A stretch of DNA of 64,000 nucleotides, from positions 124,001 through 188,000 of the forward strand of contig NZ_JNZS01000006.1 in the NCBI RefSeq assembly GCF_000718515.1, read 5' to 3'. The position numbers were made by a program, and so were the translations under genes. A model generated the notes under the pieces. The model saw nothing but the letters and a program-made list of their open reading frames with translations, was not told the origin of the DNA and ran no database searches. Numbering within the stretch: position 1 is the stretch's first letter; every line of letters starts with the position of its first letter. The DNA is from Micromonospora parva (GTDB lineage: Bacteria > Actinomycetota > Actinomycetes > Mycobacteriales > Micromonosporaceae). Positions 23,731 through 31,885 of the stretch are shown here, in pieces.

Positions 23731-24875
23731 GGGCGCTGTGCTGGGTGGCCGCCGGTGAGCTGGGGGTACGCGAGGTGCCCGACCCGGAGCTGCGCAACGA
23801 GCGGGACGTCATCGTGCGGGTGCGGCGCAGCGCCACCAGCGGGGGTGATCTGCCGCTGCTGTCCGGCCGGCACCCGCTGCTGCGCGCCGGCGACGTGCTC
23901 GGCGCGGAGTTCCTGGGCGAGGTGGTCGAGGTCGGCCCCGGGGTTCGCCGACACCGGGTCGGCGACCGGGTGGTGGTCGGCGCGAGCGTGGCCTGCGGCG
24001 GCTGCTGGTACTGCCGCCAGGGCCGGCACTCCTGCTGCGACAACGCCCATGCCGACCTGGCCAGCGCCGACCCCGACTGGGCCCGCTCGGACGTCGGGTG
24101 CTTCGGCCGGCCGAGGGCGGCCGGCGGTTTCGCCGGCGGTCACGCCGAGTACGTGCGGGTGCCGTACGCCGACGTGAGCGCGTTCCGGGTCCCGGACGGC
24201 GTCGACGACGACCGGGCGGTGTTCGCCGCCGACGCCGCGCCGAGTGGGTGGCTCGCCGCCGAGGTGGGTGCGGTGCGCCCCGGCGACGTGGTGGCGATCT
24301 GGGGCGCCGGGGCGGTGGGCCAGTTGACCGCGTGGGCGGCGGTGCGGCGCGGTGCCACCCGGGTGCTGATCGTGGACCGGTACGAGGAGCGGTTGCGGAT
24401 GGCCGAGCGGCACTGCGCCGCCGAGCCGCTCGACTACCGCCGCGACGACATCGCCGCCGAGCTGCGCGACCGCAGCGGTGGGCGCGGGCCGGACGTGTGC
24501 GTGGTGGCGGTCGGCGCGCCGCCGACCCGGTCGGTGGCCGACCGCTTCGGCGGCCAGCACGCCGACCGGCCGGACGCGCTGCGGGAGGCGGTGCACGCCT
24601 GCCGCAAGAGCGGCATGGTGGTGGTGCTCGGCGGGACGGCCGGGTTCGTCGACGCGTTCCCGCTGGGTGCGCTGACCGAACGGCGGCTCACGCTGCACGG
24701 TGCGGGCCGGCCCGACCTGCGCGACGTGCCGATGCTGCTGGACCGGATGGCCCGCGACGAGCTGCGGACCGAGCACCTGGCCACCCACCGACTGCCGTTG
24801 GCGCGGGGCCCCGAGGGGTACGCGCTGTTCCGGGACCGGGCCGACGGTTGCGTACGGGCCGTGTTCACGCCGTGA
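23727..24875 (+). CDS. zinc-type alcohol dehydrogenase family protein lacking catalytic-zinc ligands
   Basis: 382 aa MDR-family dehydrogenase: GroES-like N-domain, Rossmann AIWGAGAVGQLTAWAA with NAD(P) ribose contact VDRYEERL. Structural zinc Cys are present (CGGCWYCRQGRHSC, Cys90, 93, 96 and 103/104). At the catalytic zinc site the canonical CGSD is SGGD (Ser38) and the canonical GHE is GAE (Ala60), so two of the usual ligands are missing. It may have lost dehydrogenase activity or act without zinc, as the quinone-reductase branch does. It overlaps the preceding small gene by 4 bases and is followed 39 bases later by a saccharopine-dehydrogenase-like gene. Confidence 0.85.
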   Translation: MRALCWVAAGELGVREVPDPELRNERDVIVRVRRSATSGGDLPLLSGRHPLLRAGDVLGAEFLGEVVEVGPGVRRHRVGDRVVVGASVACGGCWYCRQGRHSCCDNAHADLASADPDWARSDVGCFGRPRAAGGFAGGHAEYVRVPYADVSAFRVPDGVDDDRAVFAADAAPSGWLAAEVGAVRPGDVVAIWGAGAVGQLTAWAAVRRGATRVLIVDRYEERLRMAERHCAAEPLDYRRDDIAAELRDRSGGRGPDVCVVAVGAPPTRSVADRFGGQHADRPDALREAVHACRKSGMVVVLGGTAGFVDAFPLGALTERRLTLHGAGRPDLRDVPMLLDRMARDELRTEHLATHRLPLARGPEGYALFRDRADGCVRAVFTP

Positions 24876-24914
24876 CGAGTGTCGATCGGCGGGGGCGAAT
24901 GGCAGACTCCGGGG

Positions 24915-26096
24915 ATGGCCGTGGAGCGAACGTACGACGTGGTGTTGTTCGGCGCGACCGGGTTCACCGGCGGCCTGACCGCCGAGTACCTGGCCCGACA
25001 CGCACCGGCCGGGCTGCGCTGGGCGCTGGCCGGGCGCAACCCGCAGCGCCTCGCCGCCGTCCGGGACCGGCTCGCCGCCATCGACCCGGGCCTGGCCGAC
25101 CTGCCGTTGCTCACCGCCGAGGTGACCGACGCCGACTCGCTGCGGGTGGTGGCGGAGAACGCCCGGGTGGTGGCCAGCACCGTCGGCCCGTACGTCCACC
25201 ACGGGGAGCCGCTTGTCGCCGCCTGCGCCCGGGCCGGCACCGACTATCTGGACATCACCGGTGAGCCGGAGTTCGTCGACCTGATGTACGTGCGCCACCA
25301 CGCCGAGGCGGCACGCACCGGCGCGCGGCTGGTGCACGCCTGCGGCTTCGACTCCGTCCCGCACGACGTGGGCGTCTGGTTCACCGTCAAGCAGCTGCCC
25401 GCCGACGTCCCGATCACCGTGGACGGGTACGTGCGCGCCGGCGGCCGGTTCTCCGCCGGCACCTACCATTCGGCGCTCACCGCGTTCTCCCGTAGCGGGC
25501 AGGCCAGCCGGGCCGCCCGGGAGCGCCGGGCGGTCGAGCCGCGCCCGACCGACCGTCGAGTCCGGGCGGTGCCGGGCCGGCTGGCCCGCTCGGCGGAGCT
25601 GGGCATCTGGACGGTGCCGCTGCCGACCATCGACCCGCAGGTGGTGCGCCGCTCGGCGGCGGCCCGCCCGGAGTACGGCCCGGACTTCCGCTACCGGCAC
25701 TTCGCCGCGGTGAAGCGGCTGCCCACAGTGCTTGTCGGTGCCGCCGGGCTCGGCGCGCTGGTCGGGCTGGTGAAGCTGCCGCCCAGTCGGCGCTGGCTGC
25801 TCGGCCGGCTCGCGTCCGGGCAGGGGCCCACGGCGCAGCAGCGGGCGTCGTCGTGGTTCCGGGTGCGGTTCGTCGGCACCGGCGGCGGGCAGCGGGTGGT
25901 CACCGAGGTCGCCGGCGGTGACCCCGGCTACGACGAGACGGCGAAGATGCTCGGCGAGTCGGCGCTGTGCCTGGCGCTCGACGAGCTGCCGCCGACCGCC
26001 GGGCAGCTCACCCCGGTGGCCGCGATGGGTGACGCGCTGCTCGACCGGCTGGTCCGGGCCGGCCTCACCTTCCGGGTGCTGGAACGCTCGGCTTGA
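24915..26096 (+). CDS. saccharopine dehydrogenase-like / trans-acting enoyl reductase family protein
   Basis: 393 aa from ATG 24915. N-terminal Rossmann YDVVLFGATGFTGGLTAEYLA, RWALAGRN, then ASTVGPYVHHGEPLVAACARAGTDYLDITGEPEF and HACGFDSVPHDVG, all signatures of the SDH-like/Rv2449c-type family that in mycobacteria includes the trans-acting enoyl reductase of phthiocerol lipid synthesis. A hydrophobic stretch near residue 270 (LVGAAGLGALVGLV) may touch the membrane. Substrate unknown. The gene order with a dehydrogenase and a lipid-binding-like gene upstream hints at lipid chemistry. Confidence 0.85.
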   Translation: MAVERTYDVVLFGATGFTGGLTAEYLARHAPAGLRWALAGRNPQRLAAVRDRLAAIDPGLADLPLLTAEVTDADSLRVVAENARVVASTVGPYVHHGEPLVAACARAGTDYLDITGEPEFVDLMYVRHHAEAARTGARLVHACGFDSVPHDVGVWFTVKQLPADVPITVDGYVRAGGRFSAGTYHSALTAFSRSGQASRAARERRAVEPRPTDRRVRAVPGRLARSAELGIWTVPLPTIDPQVVRRSAAARPEYGPDFRYRHFAAVKRLPTVLVGAAGLGALVGLVKLPPSRRWLLGRLASGQGPTAQQRASSWFRVRFVGTGGGQRVVTEVAGGDPGYDETAKMLGESALCLALDELPPTAGQLTPVAAMGDALLDRLVRAGLTFRVLERSA

Positions 26097-26121
26097 CCCT
26101 CGACCGGGTCGAGGGGGCAGG

Positions 26122-27204
26122 ATGCCCAGCGTGAGTCACCTGCACAGCATCGGCGAGCTGGCCCGGGCCAGCGGCCTGACGGTCAGCGCCCTGCGCTTCT
26201 ACGACTCGGCCGGCGTGCTGGAGCCGGCCCTGGTCGACCCGGTGACCGGCTACCGCTGGTACACCGACGAGCAGGTCGCGCCGGCCCGGCTGGTGGCCGG
26301 GCTGCGCCGGATCGGCATGCCGGTGCCGCAGATCGCCACCGCGGTACGCGCCGAGCCGGCAGTGGTGCACCAGCTGCTCGACACGCACCTGCGCCGGCTC
26401 GCCGACGGGCTCGACGACGCCCGCCGTGAGGTCGACCGGCTCCGGGCCCTGCTGGACCCGACCCCGCCGACCGCCACCACGCTGCTGGTCTCCCCCGCCG
26501 CCCTGGCCGCCGCGCTCGACGCGGTGCGCTTCGCCGTCACCGTCGACCCGGAGATGCCGATGCTCGCCGGCGTGCTGTTCGACGTGGAGACCGACGGCGT
26601 CCGACTCGTCGCCACCGACCGGTACCGACTGGCGCTGGCTCGGGCCGCTGCCGACGTCGACGGCCCGCCGGTGCGGGTGTTCGTGCCGGTGGCCCTCGTC
26701 GACCAGCTCCGGCCACTGCTCGACGCCGCCGACACCTGGCCGGTCCGGCTGACGGTGGCGGGCGCGGACCTGCGGGTGCGGGTGGCCGAGGGCACGGTGA
26801 CCGGCACCGCCCTGCCGTACGACTTCCCGGACTACCGCCGGTTGCTGCGCAAGGCGGTCGGCGAGCGGTCCACCGCGCGCCGGATCCCGGTCGACGTGGC
26901 CTCCCTGCGCGCCGCGCTGGCCGACCCGGCGGCCCCCACCGTCGCCCGCGACCATGACGGCACGACCCGTGCGGTCACCGTGCTCGGCGTCGACGACCGG
27001 GGCGGGCTGCGGCTGCTCCCCGCCGCCGACCTTGGCACCGACGCGCTGCGGGTCGGGGTGGACGGTGGCTACCTGCTGGACGCGTTGAACGCGGCCGGTG
27101 CGCCGCAACTGGTGCTGGAGCTGGACGGGCCGATCGCCCCGCTGGCCGTACGCCGACCGGACGACGCGGACACCTACTCGGTGCTGATGCCGATCCGGCT
27201 CTAG
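26122..27204 (+). CDS. MerR-family regulator fused to DNA polymerase III beta-clamp domains
   Basis: 360 aa from ATG 26122 (GAGGGGG upstream). Residues 6-75 are a MerR winged helix: HSIGELARASGLTVSALRFY, GYRWYTDEQVAPARLVAGLRRIG. Residues 80-111 are the MerR dimer helix and 112-122 a Pro/Thr linker. Residues 123-360 read as sliding-clamp domains 2 and 3: LVATDRYRLAL at 162-172, FPDYRRLL at 235-242, YLLDALNAAG at 317-326 and the clamp C-terminus SVLMPIRL. Clamp domain 1 is absent, its place taken by the MerR part. No second clamp gene is adjacent. The MerR part should bind a palindromic promoter as a dimer; a dimer of two-domain clamp arms could form a clamp-like half ring or bind ligands or clamp partners. 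Confidence 0.88.
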   Translation: MPSVSHLHSIGELARASGLTVSALRFYDSAGVLEPALVDPVTGYRWYTDEQVAPARLVAGLRRIGMPVPQIATAVRAEPAVVHQLLDTHLRRLADGLDDARREVDRLRALLDPTPPTATTLLVSPAALAAALDAVRFAVTVDPEMPMLAGVLFDVETDGVRLVATDRYRLALARAAADVDGPPVRVFVPVALVDQLRPLLDAADTWPVRLTVAGADLRVRVAEGTVTGTALPYDFPDYRRLLRKAVGERSTARRIPVDVASLRAALADPAAPTVARDHDGTTRAVTVLGVDDRGGLRLLPAADLGTDALRVGVDGGYLLDALNAAGAPQLVLELDGPIAPLAVRRPDDADTYSVLMPIRL

Positions 27205-27211
27205 AACCTCC

Positions 27212-27239
27212 CCGTCCCGGGCGGAAAAGCCCGCGACGG
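27212..27239 (+). terminator. hairpin between the MerR-clamp gene and serS
   Basis: CCGTCCCGGGC, loop GGAAAA, GCCCGCGACGG: 11-bp stem with one C/C mismatch. TAGCAT (27240-27245) just after it could be the -10 of serS. Confidence 0.6.
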
Positions 27240-27289
27240 TAGCATCTGGTGGTTCACCTGTGACCCCGGACGGAGGCGTACGGAGCAGC

Positions 27290-28576
27290 ATGCTCGACAT
27301 GGAGTTGATCCGGAAGGATCGCGAGGCGGTGGCGACCGCGCTGGCGAAGCGTCTGGATCCCGCCGAGGTCACCCGTGCCCTGGACGAGATCCAGCGGCTC
27401 GACCAGGAACGCCGCGCCCTGATCACGGAGATCGACGCCGAGCGGCAGCGCCGCAAGGCCGAGGCCCGGGCGTACGCGCAGGCGAAGCGGGCCGGCGAGG
27501 AGCCGCAGGTCGCCGCGCCGGAGGCGGAGCGTCGGCAGCTCGCCGAGCTGGAGTCCCAGCTCGACGAGGTGCAGGCCCGGCTGCGCGACGCGATGAGCGA
27601 GCTGCCCAACCTGCCCAGCGACGACGTGGTGGCCGGCGGCAAGGAAGCCAACCGGGTGGTGAAGACCTTCGGTGAGCCTCCGGTGATCGAGAAGGTCCGC
27701 GACCACGTGGAGCTGAGCCGGGCGTTGGGCCTGGTCGACTACGAGCGCGGCGTCAAGCTCGGCGGGTCCGGTTTCTGGATCTACACGGGCATCGGCGCCC
27801 GGCTGGAGTGGGCGCTGCTCAACTACTTCGTCGACCAGCACATCAAGGCCGGTTACGAGTTCCTGCTCCCGCCGCACCTGCTGCTGGATTCGGCCGGCTT
27901 CGCCGCCGGGCAGTTCCCCAAGTTCTACGACGACGTCTACCACCTGGATGCGGCGTCCGCCCCGCGCGGCCAGTTCCTGCTGCCCACGTCGGAGACGGCG
28001 ATCCTCGGCGCGTACCAGGACGAGATCCTGGAGACCCCGAAGCTGCCGCTGAAGGCGTTCGCGTACACCCCGTGTTACCGGCGGGAGTCGGCCGGTTCGC
28101 ACTCGGACGAGCGCGGCACGGTGCGGGGGCACCAGTTCAACAAGGTGGAGATCTTCCAGTTCACCCTGCCGGAGCAGGCCGACGCGGCGTTGGAGGAGAT
28201 GCTCGCCCACGCCGAGAGCCTGGTCGAGGGGCTGGGTCTGCACTACCAGCGCACGCTGCTCTCGGCCGGTGACGCCAGCGCCTCGATGAAGAAGACGCTC
28301 GACATCGAGGTGTGGATGCCGAGCACCGGCAAGTACAAGGAGGTGTCGTCGGTGTCCTGGGCCGGCGACTACCAGGCTCGTCGGGCGGCCATCCGCTACC
28401 GCGAGCCGGGCGGCAAGCAGACCCGCTTCGTGCACACCCTCAACGGCTCGGCGCTGGCGACGAGCCGGCTCTTCCCGGCCATCCTGGAGCAGTACCAGCA
28501 GGCCGACGGCAGCGTCCTGGTCCCGAAGGTCCTCCAGGAGCGCCTGGGCACCGACCGGCTGACCCCCCTGCGCTGA
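27290..28576 (+). CDS. serS: seryl-tRNA synthetase (divergent form)
   Basis: 428 aa from ATG 27290 (GGAG upstream). N-terminal tRNA-binding helical arm (about 28-100, LDEIQRLDQERRALITEID). Class II core: motif 2 region CYRRESAGSHSDERGTVRGH, then FNKVEIFQF; motif 3 region HTLNGSALATSRLFPAILEQ. It attaches serine to tRNA-Ser. The motif 2-3 segment reads EVSSVSWAGDYQARR where ordinary bacterial SerRS has SS.SN..DFQARR, and the N-terminus (MLDMELIRKDREAV) differs from the usual MIDLR..REN. This looks like a distinct SerRS subtype, possibly a second copy. Confidence 0.92.
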   Translation: MLDMELIRKDREAVATALAKRLDPAEVTRALDEIQRLDQERRALITEIDAERQRRKAEARAYAQAKRAGEEPQVAAPEAERRQLAELESQLDEVQARLRDAMSELPNLPSDDVVAGGKEANRVVKTFGEPPVIEKVRDHVELSRALGLVDYERGVKLGGSGFWIYTGIGARLEWALLNYFVDQHIKAGYEFLLPPHLLLDSAGFAAGQFPKFYDDVYHLDAASAPRGQFLLPTSETAILGAYQDEILETPKLPLKAFAYTPCYRRESAGSHSDERGTVRGHQFNKVEIFQFTLPEQADAALEEMLAHAESLVEGLGLHYQRTLLSAGDASASMKKTLDIEVWMPSTGKYKEVSSVSWAGDYQARRAAIRYREPGGKQTRFVHTLNGSALATSRLFPAILEQYQQADGSVLVPKVLQERLGTDRLTPLR

Positions 28577-28585
28577 ATCAGTCGG

Positions 28586-28620
28586 CGGCGGGGCTGGTGC
28601 GATCCGCACCAGCCCCGCCG
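28586..28620 (+). terminator. serS terminator
   Basis: CGGCGGGGCTGGTGC, loop GATCC, GCACCAGCCCCGCCG: perfect 15-bp stem followed by TCGTCGTTTC. Confidence 0.9.
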
Positions 28621-28667
28621 TCGTCGTTTCGGGCCACGGGTGTCAGACCGTGGTCGATCCCGCCGGT

Positions 28668-31600
28668 TCAGGCACCGAACACCTCCGCGTGGGTCAGCCG
28701 GGCGTCACCGGGCTGCCAGTCGGCGACCGCGATCGCCACGTACCGTCCGGAGGACCTGGTCGTGACCGTGGTCTCGGGTTTCGGCTTCGGGACCGAGGCG
28801 ACCGTCACGTAGCCGAGTCCGTCGGCCGAGGTGGCCACGGTGATCGGCCGCCGCCGACCGGGGGTCCAGGTCAGGCGGACCGATGCCAGATCCCGGAGCG
28901 ATCCGAGGTCGATCACCAGTCGGCCGTTCGGGCCGGGTTGCCAGGCGGTCCCCGGGTCGCCGTCGACGGCGGCCGACGGGTCGGTCATGCCGGCCGGGAG
29001 CGGTGACGTCGGGTAGGTCGTCCGGGACCGGGCCAGGTCACGTGTCGGCGTCACCGTCCCACCCGCGAACGCGACGTCCTTGCGGTGTCCGGCGGGAACC
29101 GTCACTCGCTGTCGGGCGCCGCCGGCCGCGGACTCCACCTGCACCTTCACGATGTGCCCGGCGGGCGCGGTGATTCGGAGGTGGTGCGAGTCGGTGACGT
29201 CGAACCGGGTACCGGCGGGGATCGCCTTCCCCGGCTGTGCCGCGGTCGCGGTGAACCGGGGCGGCTCGACGCGTGCGGTAAATGCGGCGAGGTCGACCTG
29301 GTAGGTGCTGGTCCCCGATCCGGTGACCTGGCTTCCGTGGTACAGCCGCAGCGTGGCGCGCTGCGCAAGCGTGACGGCCGCCGTGATGTCGTCGTCGGAC
29401 AGGTTGAACAGGCTGAGGTATCCGTCGGCGTCACTCACCCGCAACGCCTCCGGACCGCCGCTGGGCATTGTTCGCGACGCCGCAGCGGCCAGGGCCGACC
29501 TGTCCGCGCCCGCGTACCCCTCGATGATCAGCCGGGTGCTGCCGGTGGCCGGCCCGCTGGACAGGGTGACGGTGGTGGCGGTCACGGTGATCGGATTCTG
29601 GGCGTTGTGGACCACCAGACCCGCTCGTCCGTCGACGTCGAGCCAGGAGCCGGTGATGGTCGGGCTGTCCGGCACCACCGCCGCGTCGCTCCAGTCGGTG
29701 CCGTCGAGTGAGGTCTGGATGACGTAGCGGGTGCCGTACGCGGCCTCCCAGTCCAGGCGTACGCCGCTGATGTCGATGGGCTCACCGAGGTCGACGGCGA
29801 GCCAACTGTCCGCGCGGGCGCGTTCCTCGCGGGCGACCGCCCAGCGGGTGCCGGGGTTGCCGTCGGTCGCGCGCGCAGCGGGGTAGGCGGGGTCGGCGGA
29901 CGAGGCCGTGGTGGGCCGCCCGATGGCGCGGTCGACCCCGCCGGCGTCGAGCACGGCGAAGGCGAACAGCGAGTAGCCGTACTGGTTGACGGGGGATCGG
30001 CCGAGCATCCGCACGTACCGGGCTGGACGAGGCGCGAAGCTGATCTGGTCGGTTCCGCCGTCGCCGACGCCCGATTGTCCGGCCAGGGTGACGGACCCCT
30101 GTTCGCCGGTGAAGGTACGGGTGCCGGTGAGCCCGGGTACGCCGGGCATGTCCAGGTTGAACAGGGTGAGCGCGCCCTCGTCGGCACCGATGCCGGTGGT
30201 GGCGTACACGACCGTTCCGGTGGGCAGCGTGACGTATCCGGCGGTGCCGCCGGCGACGCGGAGAACGGTCGCCGTGGCGTCGACACCGTCCCGGGCCACT
30301 GTGTACGCGGCGGAGGCGCGGCCGAGGACCGGCGCGGACTGCCTCGGCAGCAGCGAGGCGGCCCGGGTGTCGAACAACCAGTTGTCGTGGGCGGGGGCCC
30401 ACTGGAACGAGACGAATCCGGTCTTGCTGACCGCCGCGGCGAAGGCGGTCGCGCTCTGGTGGGCGGTCAGCCCGGCCTGCTCCCCGAAGTCCCTGGTGCC
30501 CGCCGCCGCCGCGAAGAACGCGGTGCTGGCGACCGGCTGGACCACGCCGCCGTTGGCTGCCCGCCAGGCATGGAAGAGATAGCTGATGGCGACCTCGGCC
30601 CGGGCCTCGGGCTCGTACTTCGGCTCGCCGCTGAACTTGGTGAGCCGATTCTCGGGCGGGTAGTTCAGGTAGGGCATGAGCCGGTCGGCGAGGTCCGCCT
30701 CGGCCCGGGCGGCGTGCCGGTCGCCCTGGACCTGCGCGAGGAAGGCGAGCGGCAGGACGTCACGGCCGTACAGGTGGTAGCGGTCCGCGACCATCGGCAT
30801 GAAGGGTTCGCCGGCGTCGCTGGCCAGCAGCCGCATGGTCCGCCACAGCTCGGCACCGCTGGGCTGCCTGGTGAGTGCCTCGGGGAGCGGTTGGCCGGCG
30901 GCCAGGAAGTGCGCCGCGGTACGACCCGCGGTGCGCCACAGTTCCTCCTGGTAGTGCGGGCCGAAGGAGCCGTGGTTCTCGACCAGGAACGTGTCGTGGA
31001 TGTTGTGAGCGGTGTTCCAGTCCGCGACCGCCCGCCCGTCGACGACGGCGGGGTTGGCACGGTCGGCTGCCGGTAGTCCGGTCGCGTTGAGCGTCCACAT
31101 CGAGAACCGCTCGCGCCACGCCGCGGCTGCGGGGTCGTCCGGCGCCCAGGCCAGACCGGGCGCGATCGCCTGGGCGTAGACCCCCATCTCCTCGAGCTTG
31201 GTGTCCCCGATCCAGCCACCGGTGAGGCCGTTCGGCGTCCAACCGCCACTGAGCGGGTCGTTACCGGTGCCGAGGGAGTGGGCGTACGCGGCCTGCCCGC
31301 GGGCGATGCGGTCGACGTTGGTGCGGGTCACCTCGTCCAGGTCGGACCAGAGCAGTCGGGCGGCCAGGACGAAGTACAGCTCGAAGGTGCTGTCCCAGAA
31401 CAGCTGTCGGCCCCACTCGGTGCCGCCGGTGAGCCGGTTGGTGGCCGCGAAGCGGCGGATGGTGGCGACGGTACGGGCGTGCAGCGTGTCCCGGTCGACG
31501 CCTGCCGCTGCCGCGTCGTACCCGGGCGAGGTGAGCAGGACCGCGTTACCGAGGACGACCGCGAACCTGAAGTCCGCGAGGCGGTACGCGTTGATCGCCG

Positions 31601-31808
31601 GATCCCACTGCTCCTCGGCCCATCGGGTGTGGGCGAGCAGCAGCGCGTGGTAGGTGTTGGCAACCGGGCCGACGGTCGCGGCCGGTGACCAGGTGGCGGA
31701 TGGCGCGGCCTGGGCGGCGGCGGGTCGGGCGATGGCGAGTCCAGCGCCGATGGCGCTGCCAAGGATGAGCAACCGCCGCCGGCTCAACTCGAGTTCGGAT
31801 ATGCGCAT
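28668..31808 (-). CDS. large Tat-type secreted protein with two discoidin (F5/8 type C) domains
   Basis: 1046 aa from ATG 31808 (GAAGGA upstream). The start has a twin-arginine signal (SRRRLLILGSAIGAGLAIA, mature from about residue 35). Residues 35 to about 600 are a helical domain with WDPAINAYRLADFRF, FWDSTFELYF and HNIHDTFLVENHGSFGPHYQ, patterns seen in (alpha/alpha)6-barrel polysaccharide-acting proteins; the family is not identified. Discoidin-like sandwiches lie at about 655-760 (ASSADPAYPAARATDGNPGT, WLAVDLGEPIDISGVRLDW) and 925-1046 (DPSAAVDGDPGTAW, LVIDLGSLRDLASVRLTW); such domains usually bind glycans. A LacI-type operator lies 16 bases before the start, so a sugar-inducible extracellular glycan-degrading role is inferred. 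Confidence 0.75.
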   Translation of the reverse strand: MRISELELSRRRLLILGSAIGAGLAIARPAAAQAAPSATWSPAATVGPVANTYHALLLAHTRWAEEQWDPAINAYRLADFRFAVVLGNAVLLTSPGYDAAAAGVDRDTLHARTVATIRRFAATNRLTGGTEWGRQLFWDSTFELYFVLAARLLWSDLDEVTRTNVDRIARGQAAYAHSLGTGNDPLSGGWTPNGLTGGWIGDTKLEEMGVYAQAIAPGLAWAPDDPAAAAWRERFSMWTLNATGLPAADRANPAVVDGRAVADWNTAHNIHDTFLVENHGSFGPHYQEELWRTAGRTAAHFLAAGQPLPEALTRQPSGAELWRTMRLLASDAGEPFMPMVADRYHLYGRDVLPLAFLAQVQGDRHAARAEADLADRLMPYLNYPPENRLTKFSGEPKYEPEARAEVAISYLFHAWRAANGGVVQPVASTAFFAAAAGTRDFGEQAGLTAHQSATAFAAAVSKTGFVSFQWAPAHDNWLFDTRAASLLPRQSAPVLGRASAAYTVARDGVDATATVLRVAGGTAGYVTLPTGTVVYATTGIGADEGALTLFNLDMPGVPGLTGTRTFTGEQGSVTLAGQSGVGDGGTDQISFAPRPARYVRMLGRSPVNQYGYSLFAFAVLDAGGVDRAIGRPTTASSADPAYPAARATDGNPGTRWAVAREERARADSWLAVDLGEPIDISGVRLDWEAAYGTRYVIQTSLDGTDWSDAAVVPDSPTITGSWLDVDGRAGLVVHNAQNPITVTATTVTLSSGPATGSTRLIIEGYAGADRSALAAAASRTMPSGGPEALRVSDADGYLSLFNLSDDDITAAVTLAQRATLRLYHGSQVTGSGTSTYQVDLAAFTARVEPPRFTATAAQPGKAIPAGTRFDVTDSHHLRITAPAGHIVKVQVESAAGGARQRVTVPAGHRKDVAFAGGTVTPTRDLARSRTTYPTSPLPAGMTDPSAAVDGDPGTAWQPGPNGRLVIDLGSLRDLASVRLTWTPGRRRPITVATSADGLGYVTVASVPKPKPETTVTTRSSGRYVAIAVADWQPGDARLTHAEVFGA

Positions 31809-31823
31809 GGTGGTCCTTCGGTG

Positions 31824-31837
31824 TGACAACGTTGTCA
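31824..31837 (-). promoter_or_regulatory. LacI-family operator TGACAACGTTGTCA
   Basis: Perfect 14-bp palindrome with the central CG typical of LacI/GalR-family sites, 16 bases upstream of the discoidin-protein start and so in its leader or core promoter. No LacI gene is nearby. Confidence 0.75.
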
Positions 31838-31885
31838 GACAGCCTCCGGTGATCGTTTCCGGATGTCAAGACCGACGCCGTCGCC

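Noticed and set aside
23079..25700. 873-codon open frame on the - strand
   Set aside because: Antisense to the dehydrogenase and enoyl-reductase-like genes.
20287..26096. biosynthetic gene cluster around the LAL regulator
   Set aside because: LAL regulators often mark clusters, but no synthase, NRPS, terpene or RiPP gene is present nearby.
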